A stretch of 50,860 nt of DNA from Gammaproteobacteria bacterium. Its GTDB lineage: Bacteria > Pseudomonadota > Gammaproteobacteria > Natronospirales > JAJUFS01. Positions 10,399 to 17,671 of the stretch are shown in pieces. The stretch's first letter is position 1. The number at the start of each line of letters is the position of its first letter. The translations under genes were made by a program, and so were the position numbers. Where the stretch lies: contig JAWWBS010000007.1 of NCBI GenBank assembly GCA_033720895.1, positions 1 to 50,860 on the forward strand. The letters run 5' to 3'. The notes under the pieces were generated by a model that searched no databases, was not told the origin of the DNA, and saw only the letters and a list, made by a program, of their open reading frames with translations.

Positions 10399-10941
10399 AT
10401 GAACAAGACATTACAGACCAATATCATGAGCTATCGCAGCATGCGCATCATCGGAACGCTGCTCTGCGGCTTTGCGCTCGTCGCCTGCAACCAGGCTGGC
10501 GCTCCCGGCCCGTCGGCGGATAGCAGTGCAGCGCAGGCCGCCAGCCCGGGCAAGCCGCAGCCGCCCATCCAGGTGAGCGTGGTACCGGAGGGCAGCATCG
10601 CCGGTACGGAAAGCTACCGGGTCATGGTGACGTCGGAAATTCCGGTCGAAGACATGCGCGTGGTCATCAGCCACAACGGCGAGGAACTCGAGCAGTCGTT
10701 CAATACAGGCCAGCTCAAGCCGATGGACATGCGCGGTATCGTCCTTGAAGGAATCAGCAGCGAGGAACTGCCCGACTACCAGGTGGTTGTCACGGCAAGT
10801 GCCGGCGGCAAATCCTTCTCCCGCACCGTGACCTTGCGGGACGGCCTGGGCGCGGAAGCCTTGCAGGTGATCGACAAGTCGACCCTTGATGACAGCAAGG
10901 TGGTCGAGGTTCAGGCAGAAGAGACACTGACCCGCAAATGA
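10399..10941 (+). CDS. Putative lipoprotein of unknown function
   Basis: About 180 residues. The lipobox is FALVAC, followed by a Pro/Ala/Ser linker and a single beta-rich domain (about 65-175; many short Val/Ile strands, no Cys). The start is uncertain: in-frame ATGs are at 10390, 10399, 10426 and 10441. I chose 10399 because GCGGA lies ~8 nt upstream, but 10426 or 10441 would give a more compact signal peptide. It begins just after the metalloprotease stop (10383), and its stop overlaps the next gene's ATG in ATGA, so these three genes look like one operon. I do not recognise a family. Confidence 0.75.
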   Translation: MNKTLQTNIMSYRSMRIIGTLLCGFALVACNQAGAPGPSADSSAAQAASPGKPQPPIQVSVVPEGSIAGTESYRVMVTSEIPVEDMRVVISHNGEELEQSFNTGQLKPMDMRGIVLEGISSEELPDYQVVVTASAGGKSFSRTVTLRDGLGAEALQVIDKSTLDDSKVVEVQAEETLTRK

Positions 10942-11330
10942 AGACCCGCTGGGCCGTCATTGCCAACTCGTCACGGGCGCGAATCTTCGCGCGCGTGATC
11001 GGTGCGGGCGCCTGGCAGGACATCCAGGACCTGGCGGACAAGCATGCGGTGGATGCGCCCGAAGCAGGGCGCGAATCCCGGGCACCCAAGGATCCTTCGG
11101 CAGAGCCGGAGGGAACTTGCCTGCTCTCGCGGCTGACGGCGGAACTCAAGGCGGCACGCAAGCGCGGCGATTACGAGGAATTGATTCTCGTGATGCCCGA
11201 GACCCTGCAGAAATCCCTGCGTTCGGCACTGGATGCCAATACCCGCAAGCTGATCATCGCCAGCACGGTAGACGAGCTGCCGATCAATTCCCTGACACGA
11301 TTGCGCAAGGAGCTGGCCAAGCGCTGGTAG
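10938..11330 (+). CDS. Host-attachment-family protein
   Basis: 130 residues, resembling the family annotated 'protein required for attachment to host cells'. The beginning (WAVIANSSRARIF) is the typical first strand with the NxxxARIF motif. A polar middle and a C-terminal half with ELILVMPETLQKSLR and LRKELAKRW follow. Family members are cytoplasmic and poorly understood; the name comes from an Agrobacterium attachment phenotype and should not be taken as function. The start ATG overlaps the previous stop by 4 nt, implying translational coupling to the lipoprotein. Confidence 0.8.
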   Translation: MKTRWAVIANSSRARIFARVIGAGAWQDIQDLADKHAVDAPEAGRESRAPKDPSAEPEGTCLLSRLTAELKAARKRGDYEELILVMPETLQKSLRSALDANTRKLIIASTVDELPINSLTRLRKELAKRW

Positions 11331-11343
11331 GCCGACGCTCTTC

Positions 11344-12633
11344 TCAGCCGCGCTTGCGGCTGATCTTCACGCAGTCCCGACCCGCCTTCTTTGCTGCGTA
11401 CAGGGCTTCGTCAGCGGCCTTGATGATGTCCTCGGCCGTCTGCTGCTTGTGCTTGTGCTCGGCCAGCCCGCCGCTGATGGTGATGTTGATGACCGGGGCG
11501 GGGCGCCGCGCTGCACCCGTACTGCCTGCTTCGCGTCGCTCCTGGCGACGAATTTCGAAGGTATCGCTGCCAATCAGTTCGCGCAGCCGATCGACCTCCG
11601 GCTTTGCCTCCTTGGCCGTCTTGCCGGGAAACAGCAGCGTGAATTCCTCCCCGCCGTAGCGGAATGCCTTGCCGCCTTCGCTGACTTCCCGCAAGCGACT
11701 GGCGACCATGCGCAACACCTGGTCACCGACATCATGACCATGCGTGTCGTTGAAGGACTTGAAGTGGTCCACATCCATCATGGCAATCGCGTACTGGCCG
11801 TCCAGTCGCGCCAGGGCTTCGTCCAGGGCGCGGCGTGCGGGCAGCTCGGTCAGCGGGTCGAGATAAGCGATGTTCCAGGTTTCCTGGAATGCGGCGATGG
11901 TGAGGATCAGCAGGCCAGCCGTGGCAAAAGGAATGACCTCGCTCAGGTCCGTGGGCCGTGCAAATATCATGAACAGGCAGAATGCCAACGCAAACATGGC
12001 GGCCAGCTGGGGATTCATGCGCTGGTAAAGTCGCGCGAAGCTCAGGCCGAGGACGGTAAAGCAGGCCAGGAAGCCGAGATCGGCGCTGCCGAACTCGTTG
12101 GCATCGATGAAAAACAGGAAATCGCTGGTCAGCGAGCCCGCCAGCGTGTCGCCACCGATCCACAGCATGGCGCCGAGCAGCAAGCCCTCGACCAGCAGGG
12201 CCAGTGACAGCATGCCCGTGCTCTTCATGACAGGCAGGCTTTCCGGCAGCAGCGCACAGGCCAGGTGGTTGGTCGCCAGGAAAACGGCGGCCAGTGCCGC
12301 CGTGGCCGTGGCCTGGTCGCCCGGCAGGATTGGCAGCAGCCACACCAGCAGGGCGTAGGCAGCGAGGAAATTCAACAGCGCAGCGCCGATGCGCAGCCGC
12401 GAAAAGCGCAGGGCCAGGAAGGCGCCGATGCTGCCAACCAGGATCGGCAGCCAGCGCAAAAGGCCGATTTCCAGCGCGGCGAGCTCCTGCACGCCGCCAG
12501 TCAGTATCCACGCCGCAGCGATCAGCAGGCCCGGGAGCAGCAGGTGCAGGGCCAGCGACGTCAGCAGGTTCAGGAACATGTCTAGCAGGCTCCGGTCTTG
12601 GATTCGACGCTCTTTATAGCCTGACTGGCTCAT
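11344..12633 (-). CDS. Membrane diguanylate cyclase (GGEEF)
   Basis: A 429-residue inner-membrane protein making c-di-GMP from two GTP. About seven to eight hydrophobic helices fill residues ~20-235, with no recognised sensor name. The GGDEF domain follows: DPLTELPARRAL, MDVDHFKSFNDTHGHDVGD, then YGGEEF (GGEEF at 327-331), so metal and substrate residues are intact. There is no RxxD inhibitory site at the usual place before GGEEF, so product inhibition through an I-site is unlikely. The start MSQSGYKERR (12633) follows GGGGATTTCCG; a longer frame from 12744 is not convincing. It is convergent with the host-attachment gene (13-nt gap) and divergent from typA. Confidence 0.92.
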   Translation of the reverse strand: MSQSGYKERRIQDRSLLDMFLNLLTSLALHLLLPGLLIAAAWILTGGVQELAALEIGLLRWLPILVGSIGAFLALRFSRLRIGAALLNFLAAYALLVWLLPILPGDQATATAALAAVFLATNHLACALLPESLPVMKSTGMLSLALLVEGLLLGAMLWIGGDTLAGSLTSDFLFFIDANEFGSADLGFLACFTVLGLSFARLYQRMNPQLAAMFALAFCLFMIFARPTDLSEVIPFATAGLLILTIAAFQETWNIAYLDPLTELPARRALDEALARLDGQYAIAMMDVDHFKSFNDTHGHDVGDQVLRMVASRLREVSEGGKAFRYGGEEFTLLFPGKTAKEAKPEVDRLRELIGSDTFEIRRQERREAGSTGAARRPAPVINITISGGLAEHKHKQQTAEDIIKAADEALYAAKKAGRDCVKISRKRG

Positions 12634-12784
12634 CGGAAATCCCCAGTACGTCACATCTTGATGATCAAGCCGAAATACGGCCCTTGCGCCACCAGATATG
12701 GTGTTCGGACCATTTTCCCCAGTTTCCCCGGCGCAAGATAGCATGCCTGCCGCCCCAAGGCTGTTCCGGAAGACGGAATTTCCG

Positions 12785-12813
12785 TTCCAAGTGAGCCCTT
12801 CAGCCCGTATAAT
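12785..12813 (+). promoter_or_regulatory. typA: typA promoter
   Basis: A perfect TATAAT (12808-12813) lies 17 nt after a weak -35, TTCCAA (12785-12790). Transcription would start near 12820, giving a leader of ~45 nt. Confidence 0.7.
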
Positions 12814-12824
12814 GCGCCGCCTCT

Positions 12825-12846
12825 GCCGGCGTGCCGGCTATTTTTT
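12825..12846 (+). other. Hairpin plus T-run at the 5' end of the typA leader
   Basis: GCCGGC (12825-12830) and GCCGGC (12833-12838) can form a 5-bp stem, followed directly by TATTTTTT. It has the shape of a small intrinsic terminator, yet lies within ~25 nt of the predicted start site of typA. It may act as a 5' stability hairpin or attenuator, or may be chance. Confidence 0.35.
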
Positions 12847-12863
12847 CGCCATGTGAGAACGTA

Positions 12864-14696
12864 ATGATCAGCCATCTTCGCAACATCGCCATCATCGCCC
12901 ACGTCGATCATGGCAAGACCACGCTTGTCGATCGCCTGCTGTCGCAGTCCGGCACCCTGGACGCCCGTGCCGAGCTGCAGGACCGGGTGATGGATTCCAA
13001 CGACATCGAGCGCGAGCGTGGCATCACCATCCTGGCGAAGAACACGGCCATCAAGTGGACGCGCGAGGATGGCGAGGAATTCCGCTTCAACATCATCGAC
13101 ACCCCGGGACACGCCGACTTTGGTGGCGAAGTCGAGCGCGTGCTGTCCATGGCGGATGCGGTGCTGCTGCTGGTGGACGCCGTGGACGGCCCCATGCCAC
13201 AGACCCGCTTCGTGACCCAGAAGGCCTTCGCGCATGGCTTGAAGCCGATTGTGGTGATCAACAAGATCGACCGTGACGGCGCCCGTCCGGACTGGGTGTT
13301 GAACCAGACCTTCGACCTGTTCGATCGCCTCGGCGCGACCGACGACCAGCTGGATTTCCCCGTCATCTATGCCTCGGCGCTGGGTGGTTATGCCGGCGAC
13401 ACCGACGATGTGCGTGAAGGCGACATGACGTCGCTGTTCAATGCCATTGTCGATCACTGCCCGCCGCCGGCCGTCGACAGCGAAGGCCCGTTCCAGATGC
13501 AGGTTTCGCAGCTTGATTACTCCAGTTTCGTGGGTGCGATCGGCATCGGCCGCATCAAGCGCGGCAGCATCAAGACCAATACCCAGATCACCGTCGTGGA
13601 TCGTGATGGCAAGACCCGCAATGCGCGCATCTTGCAGATTTTCGGTTTCCTCGGCCTTGATCGCATCGAAGTCGAGTCAGCGGGTGCGGGCGACATCGTC
13701 GCCGTGACCGGTATCGAGCGACCGCTGATTTCCGACACCCTCTGCGCGCCCTCGGCTCCCGAGGCATTGCCGCCGTTGACCGTCGACGAGCCGACGATTT
13801 CCATGGTGTTCGAAACCAATACGTCGCCGTTCGCCGGTCGCGAAGGCAAGTTCGTGACCTCGCGCCAGCTGAAGGAGCGTTTCGATCGCGAGTTGCTGTC
13901 GAACGTGGCCTTGCGTGTCGAGCAGATGGATGACCCGGACAAGTTCCTGGTGTCCGGTCGTGGCGAGCTGCATCTTTCCATCCTGATGGAAAACATGCGT
14001 CGTGAAGGATACGAGCTGGCGGTGTCGCGTCCGCGTGTCATCACCAAGATGATCGACGGCGTCGAGCAGGAGCCGGTCGAGTCCGTGACTGTCGATATCG
14101 AAGAACGTCACCAGGGCGCCCTGATGGAAGCCCTGGGTGAACGTGGTGCCGACCTGACCGACATGAATCCGGACGGCAAGGGTCGCGTGCGCATCGATTA
14201 CATGGTGCCGTCGCGTGGCCTTATCGGTTTCCAGACCATCTTCAAGACCATGACCTCCGGCACCGGCCTGCTGCATCACGTCTTCGATCGTTACGACGTG
14301 GTCAAGGTCGACTCCGTCCAGGCGCGCCACAACGGCGTGATGATCGCGAACGGCACGGGCAAGGCAGTCGGTTTCGCGCTGTTCAACCTGCAGGAACGCG
14401 GTCGCATGATGGTCGACCCGGGTGACGAGATTTACGAAGGCCAGATCGTCGGCATTCATTCGCGCGACAACGACCTCACCGTGAACGTGCAGAAAGCCAA
14501 GCAGCTGACTAACGTCCGCGCCTCGGGCAAGGACGATGCCATCCTGCTGACGCCGCCGGAACGCTTCTCGCTGGAGCAGGCGCTGGCCTTCATCAACGAT
14601 GACGAGCTGATGGAAGTCACGCCGGAATCCCTGCGCCTGCGCAAGCGCCATCTCAAGGAACACGAGCGCAAATCGGCGTCCCGCAAGGCCAGTTGA
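12864..14696 (+). CDS. typA: Ribosome-associated translational GTPase TypA/BipA
   Basis: 610 residues, full family length. It is a cytoplasmic GTPase that binds 70S ribosomes and supports 50S assembly, stress and cold growth. The G domain has [10 protein letters not shown] (P loop), [13 protein letters not shown] and NKID. The EF-G-like beta barrel, domain III, domain V (SRGLIGF) and the TypA-specific C-terminal domain follow. The start [15 protein letters not shown] (12864) is the family start; a frame from 12831 adds 11 residues overlapping the leader hairpin. The promoter at 12785 is well formed. No terminator is visible after the gene before the small-protein genes. Confidence 0.97.
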   Translation: MISHLRNIAIIAHVDHGKTTLVDRLLSQSGTLDARAELQDRVMDSNDIERERGITILAKNTAIKWTREDGEEFRFNIIDTPGHADFGGEVERVLSMADAVLLLVDAVDGPMPQTRFVTQKAFAHGLKPIVVINKIDRDGARPDWVLNQTFDLFDRLGATDDQLDFPVIYASALGGYAGDTDDVREGDMTSLFNAIVDHCPPPAVDSEGPFQMQVSQLDYSSFVGAIGIGRIKRGSIKTNTQITVVDRDGKTRNARILQIFGFLGLDRIEVESAGAGDIVAVTGIERPLISDTLCAPSAPEALPPLTVDEPTISMVFETNTSPFAGREGKFVTSRQLKERFDRELLSNVALRVEQMDDPDKFLVSGRGELHLSILMENMRREGYELAVSRPRVITKMIDGVEQEPVESVTVDIEERHQGALMEALGERGADLTDMNPDGKGRVRIDYMVPSRGLIGFQTIFKTMTSGTGLLHHVFDRYDVVKVDSVQARHNGVMIANGTGKAVGFALFNLQERGRMMVDPGDEIYEGQIVGIHSRDNDLTVNVQKAKQLTNVRASGKDDAILLTPPERFSLEQALAFINDDELMEVTPESLRLRKRHLKEHERKSASRKAS

Positions 14697-14796
14697 GGCA
14701 ACATGCCCATGGATATGTGAGCCCGTCGCTTGAAATGCGCGTGCATTCTGGTTTCATGGGAAACTGGTCTTGCGCACATGTCGAGGAGATGGGCTC

Positions 14797-15180
14797 ATGT
14801 TCAAGCAGATACTGGTTCTATTTGTAACCCCGGTCTTTCTTTTCGCGGGAATGGTTTCTTCCGTTCACGCTTACGGACCTCCGGCATCCGATACGGACCA
14901 GGCCCGGCATGCCGGCCTGGTAAGCACTGCCGACTACATCCAGCAGACCGATGCTGCCCAGATGCGCGATGCGGTGACTGAACACCTGATGCGCGACGAC
15001 GTGCAGGCGCAGATGGTGGAGCTTGGCGTGGATGTCGATGATGTCGAAGCCCGCGTAGCCGCCATGTCGGATGCCGAGGTCATGCAACTGCATGCCGACA
15101 TCGAACAGATGCCTGCGGGTGCGGCGATCAGCGATACCACGCTGATTCTCTTGATCATCCTGATCATACTTCTCGTATAG
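14797..15180 (+). CDS. PA2779-family small secreted/membrane protein, copy 1 (short tail)
   Basis: 127 residues, function unknown. A Sec-type signal peptide ends ...SSVHA. A conserved helical region follows (DYIQQTDAAQMRDAV, then DVEARVAAMSDAEVMQLHAD), then QMPAGAA and a hydrophobic tail TLILLIILIILLV that ends the protein. The start at 14797 follows GAGGAG at 8 nt; an upstream in-frame start (14770) is less likely. It is a tandem paralogue of the next gene, sharing the DVQAQ and DVEARVAAM blocks, but it lacks the IFPFI-type ending of copy 2. It sits 100 bp after typA and 35 bp before copy 2. Confidence 0.85.
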   Translation: MFKQILVLFVTPVFLFAGMVSSVHAYGPPASDTDQARHAGLVSTADYIQQTDAAQMRDAVTEHLMRDDVQAQMVELGVDVDDVEARVAAMSDAEVMQLHADIEQMPAGAAISDTTLILLIILIILLV

Positions 15181-15215
15181 TCGAGCAACCCCTTCTTCGA
15201 ACCGGGAGAACAGCA

Positions 15216-15602
15216 ATGAACAGAAAGATCATATCTGGAATTCTCACACCGATTTTCCTGCTGATGACGCTGGCTGCCCCCGCCCAGGCGGGTGGCATGA
15301 TCACCACCAGCGACTACGTCAAGCAGGTCGATGCGGATGCCACGCGGGCGGCATTGGTCGAGCAACTGAACCGCGAGGACGTACAGGCGCAATTGCTGGC
15401 ACTCGGTGTCGACCAGGCTGATGTCGAAGCCCGTGTCGCGGCGATGACCGATGCCGAAGTTGCCCAGCTGCATGCCGAAATGGAAGACATGCCGGCCGGT
15501 GCCGGTGCTGTCGGTACGTTGGCCGTGGTCCTGCTGGTATTGATTATTCTCGATGTGGCCGGCGTGACCAACATCTTCCCGTTCATCAACGCGGCGAACT
15601 GA
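15216..15602 (+). CDS. PA2779-family small secreted/membrane protein, copy 2
   Basis: 128 residues, function unknown. The signal peptide ends ...APAQA. The helical body has DYVKQVDADATRAAL, DVQAQLLALGVDQADVEARV and MTDAEVAQLHAEMEDMPAGAG. A C-terminal membrane segment ends VTNIFPFINAAN, the usual tail of the family. The start follows GGGAGAA. The next gene, the PA2778-type peptidase, begins 1 nt after the stop. The body upstream of MPAGA, ending in a small-residue pair, resembles a double-glycine leader (inference), so this protein may be a substrate of that peptidase. Confidence 0.88.
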   Translation: MNRKIISGILTPIFLLMTLAAPAQAGGMITTSDYVKQVDADATRAALVEQLNREDVQAQLLALGVDQADVEARVAAMTDAEVAQLHAEMEDMPAGAGAVGTLAVVLLVLIILDVAGVTNIFPFINAAN

Positions 15603-15603
15603 G

Positions 15604-16569
15604 TTGAGTGTATCGACGTATCCTGCCGGCGCCTGGCGTCGGCAGGTTTTTCTCGTTCTGGCGGTAGCGATTCTTGGCGGCTGCGCGTCGGGGCCGCCGC
15701 CCTTGCCGTGGCCCGAACAGAATGCCGAGACAGCCGTGGCGGGTGTGCCGTTCTTCCCGCAGGACTATCGCCAGTGCGGTCCGGCTTCGCTGGCCGCGCT
15801 GCTGTCCTGGAGCGGCGTCGAAACCACGCCACAGGATCTCGAGCCCTGGTTGTACATCCCGGAGAAAGGCGGTTCCTTGCAGCCGGAAATGCTGGCGGCG
15901 GCCCGTCGCAGCGGTCGGGTGCCCTATGTCATCCCTGCCACGCCCGAGGCCATGCTGGCCGAGCTCGAGGCCGGTCATCCTGTCCTGATCCTGCAGAACA
16001 ATGGCATCAGCTGGTATCCCGCGTGGCACTACGCGGTGGTCATCGGTTCGGACAGCGACACCATCACCTTGCGGTCAGGTGATTACGAGACGCTGCGCAC
16101 CGACGCTGCGGTATTCATGCGTACCTGGCAACGGGCGGATTACTGGGCCATGGTTGCCTTGCCGGAAGACCGCTTGCCGGTGACCGCATCTGCCGCCACC
16201 GTGGTTCGTGCCCTGGAGGCCTACGGGCGAGTGCAGGGCGAGATCGGCACGCGTGCCGGCCTGGAAAAGGCATTCGTCCGCTGGCCGAATGACCCGGAGG
16301 TGGCGCTGGCGCTGGGTAACCTGCATTACGGTGCCGGCGAGGCCGAGCAGGCGATCAGCGTCTGGCAGTCCGGCCTGGCGGGCGGTGAATCAGCGGCGCT
16401 GCGCAACAACCTCGCCTGGGTGCTCGCCGAGGAAGGGCGCGTGGCCGAGGCGCAAGCCATCCTGGAGCCCGCACTGGCTGCGCCGGCTGGCTTCGGTGCG
16501 CAGGTGCAGGCTACTGCTGCCTTCCTTGAATGCCTGGAGCAGGGCGGGTCGCTGTCCACTTGCCAATGA
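15604..16569 (+). CDS. PA2778-family C39-like cysteine peptidase lipoprotein with TPRs
   Basis: 321 residues. The start is TTG at 15604, one base after the previous stop; no ATG or GTG precedes the signal peptide in frame. Lipobox LGGC (Cys27) makes it a lipoprotein, so it acts outside the cytoplasmic membrane. The peptidase domain (about 45-190) has QCGPASLAALL (Cys58), WHYAVVIG (His142) and RSGDY (Asp160), a complete C39-like triad. TPR-like helices follow (about 205-300: ALALGNLHYGAGEAEQAI, NNLAWVLAEEGRVAEA). It is translationally coupled to the PA2779 paralogues; this gene pairing is known from Pseudomonas (PA2778/PA2779), but its role is not. Confidence 0.88.
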   Translation: MSVSTYPAGAWRRQVFLVLAVAILGGCASGPPPLPWPEQNAETAVAGVPFFPQDYRQCGPASLAALLSWSGVETTPQDLEPWLYIPEKGGSLQPEMLAAARRSGRVPYVIPATPEAMLAELEAGHPVLILQNNGISWYPAWHYAVVIGSDSDTITLRSGDYETLRTDAAVFMRTWQRADYWAMVALPEDRLPVTASAATVVRALEAYGRVQGEIGTRAGLEKAFVRWPNDPEVALALGNLHYGAGEAEQAISVWQSGLAGGESAALRNNLAWVLAEEGRVAEAQAILEPALAAPAGFGAQVQATAAFLECLEQGGSLSTCQ

Positions 16570-16588
16570 CGGGCGCTGACAGCAGGGC

Positions 16589-16617
16589 GTGACCTGTCGG
16601 TTCGAAGTGGGTAAAAT
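16589..16617 (+). promoter_or_regulatory. dusA: dusA promoter
   Basis: GTGACC (16589-16594) and TAAAAT (16612-16617) have a 17-nt spacer; the -35 matches 4/6 and the -10 5/6. The start codon of dusA is 36 nt downstream of the -10 box. Confidence 0.6.
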
Positions 16618-16652
16618 TTGCCCGCTTTGCAGCGGCCATAGACCGGAATTCC

Positions 16653-17663
16653 ATGACCACACCATCCCCACAAGTTGCCGACCACCTCGACAGGCGCGTA
16701 TCCGTCGCTCCGATGATGGACTGGACGGATCGCTATTGCCGGAATTTCCTGCGTGTCATCAGCAAGCGCACCTTGCTCTATACGGAAATGGTCACTACCG
16801 GCGCGATCCTGCATGGCGACCGTGATCGCCATCTCGGATTCGATGATGCCGAGCATCCGGTGGCCGTGCAGCTGGGTGGCTCGGATCCCGTCGACCTGGC
16901 CGAGGCGGCTGCGATTGCCGAGCAGTACGGCTACGACGAAATCAACTTGAATGTCGGTTGCCCCAGCGACCGCGTCCAGTCGGGACGTTTCGGTGCCTGC
17001 CTGATGACCGAGCCTGCGCTGGTCGGCGATTGCATCAGCGCCATGCAGCAGCGCGTCGGCGTGCCGGTAACGGTCAAGACCCGCATTGGCGTGGACGAGC
17101 AGGACCGCTGGGAAGACCTGGAGCGATTCGTCAGGACCGTCGCCGATGCAGGTTGCCTCTCATTCACCATCCACGCCCGCAAGGCCTGGCTGAAAGGACT
17201 GAGTCCGAAGGAAAACCGGGAAATCCCGCCGCTCCGGTATGACGTCGCCGCCCGGGTGAAGCAGGCATTCCCGGAACTGGAGGTCATTCTCAACGGCGGG
17301 GTGAAGACACTGGCTGACATCCAGTCACACCTGGACGTTTTCGATGGCGTGATGATCGGGCGCGAGGCCTACCAGAACCCGTACCTGCTTGCCCAGGTCG
17401 ATCGCGTTGTTTTCGGCTGCGCATCCGAGCCACTGTCGCGCGAGGACATCATCGAAGCCTACCTGCCATTCATCGAACGCGAACTGGCTGCGGGAACGCC
17501 GCTGAATCGCATGACCCGCCACATGCTGGGGCTGTTTCATGGCATGCCGGGTGGTCGCCGCTGGCGCCGCACCATCAGCGAGCAGGCCACAAAAAAAGGC
17601 GCGGGAACCGAAGTTCTCCGCGCCGCATTGGAGGCCGTAGGCAGCATCGAAGACGCTGCCTGA
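16653..17663 (+). CDS. dusA: tRNA-dihydrouridine(20/20a) synthase DusA
   Basis: 336 residues. It is a cytoplasmic flavoenzyme reducing U20/U20a in the D loop of tRNAs with NADPH. The FMN-binding TIM barrel starts VAPMMDWTD. The catalytic Cys is in NLNVGCPSD. SGRFGACLM and HARKAWLKGLSPKENR (the DusA subfamily signature) follow, with NGGV and IGREAYQNPY binding FMN phosphate. The length is normal. The 3' end carries, on its opposite strand, the terminator of the convergent peptidase gene; the affected codons encode the weakly constrained C-terminal stretch TKKGAGTEVLRA. Confidence 0.96.
   Translation: MTTPSPQVADHLDRRVSVAPMMDWTDRYCRNFLRVISKRTLLYTEMVTTGAILHGDRDRHLGFDDAEHPVAVQLGGSDPVDLAEAAAIAEQYGYDEINLNVGCPSDRVQSGRFGACLMTEPALVGDCISAMQQRVGVPVTVKTRIGVDEQDRWEDLERFVRTVADAGCLSFTIHARKAWLKGLSPKENREIPPLRYDVAARVKQAFPELEVILNGGVKTLADIQSHLDVFDGVMIGREAYQNPYLLAQVDRVVFGCASEPLSREDIIEAYLPFIERELAAGTPLNRMTRHMLGLFHGMPGGRRWRRTISEQATKKGAGTEVLRAALEAVGSIEDAA
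17591..17624 (-). terminator. Intrinsic terminator of the M28 peptidase transcript, inside dusA
   Basis: Read on the minus strand: a 7-bp GGCGCGG/CCGCGCC stem extended by GAAC/GTTC with one bulge, closed by a C(UUCG)G tetraloop, then seven U (plus-strand A tract 17591-17597). It begins 48 nt beyond the peptidase stop codon and lies entirely within the dusA coding sequence. Confidence 0.85.
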
Positions 17664-17671
17664 GGCAAGTC

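Noticed and set aside
11345-11362. CAGCCGC-GCTT-GCGGCTG hairpin between the convergent host-attachment and GGEEF genes as a terminator
   Set aside because: There is no T-run on either side, and it lies in the coding end (SRKRG) of the cyclase; pairing may be incidental.
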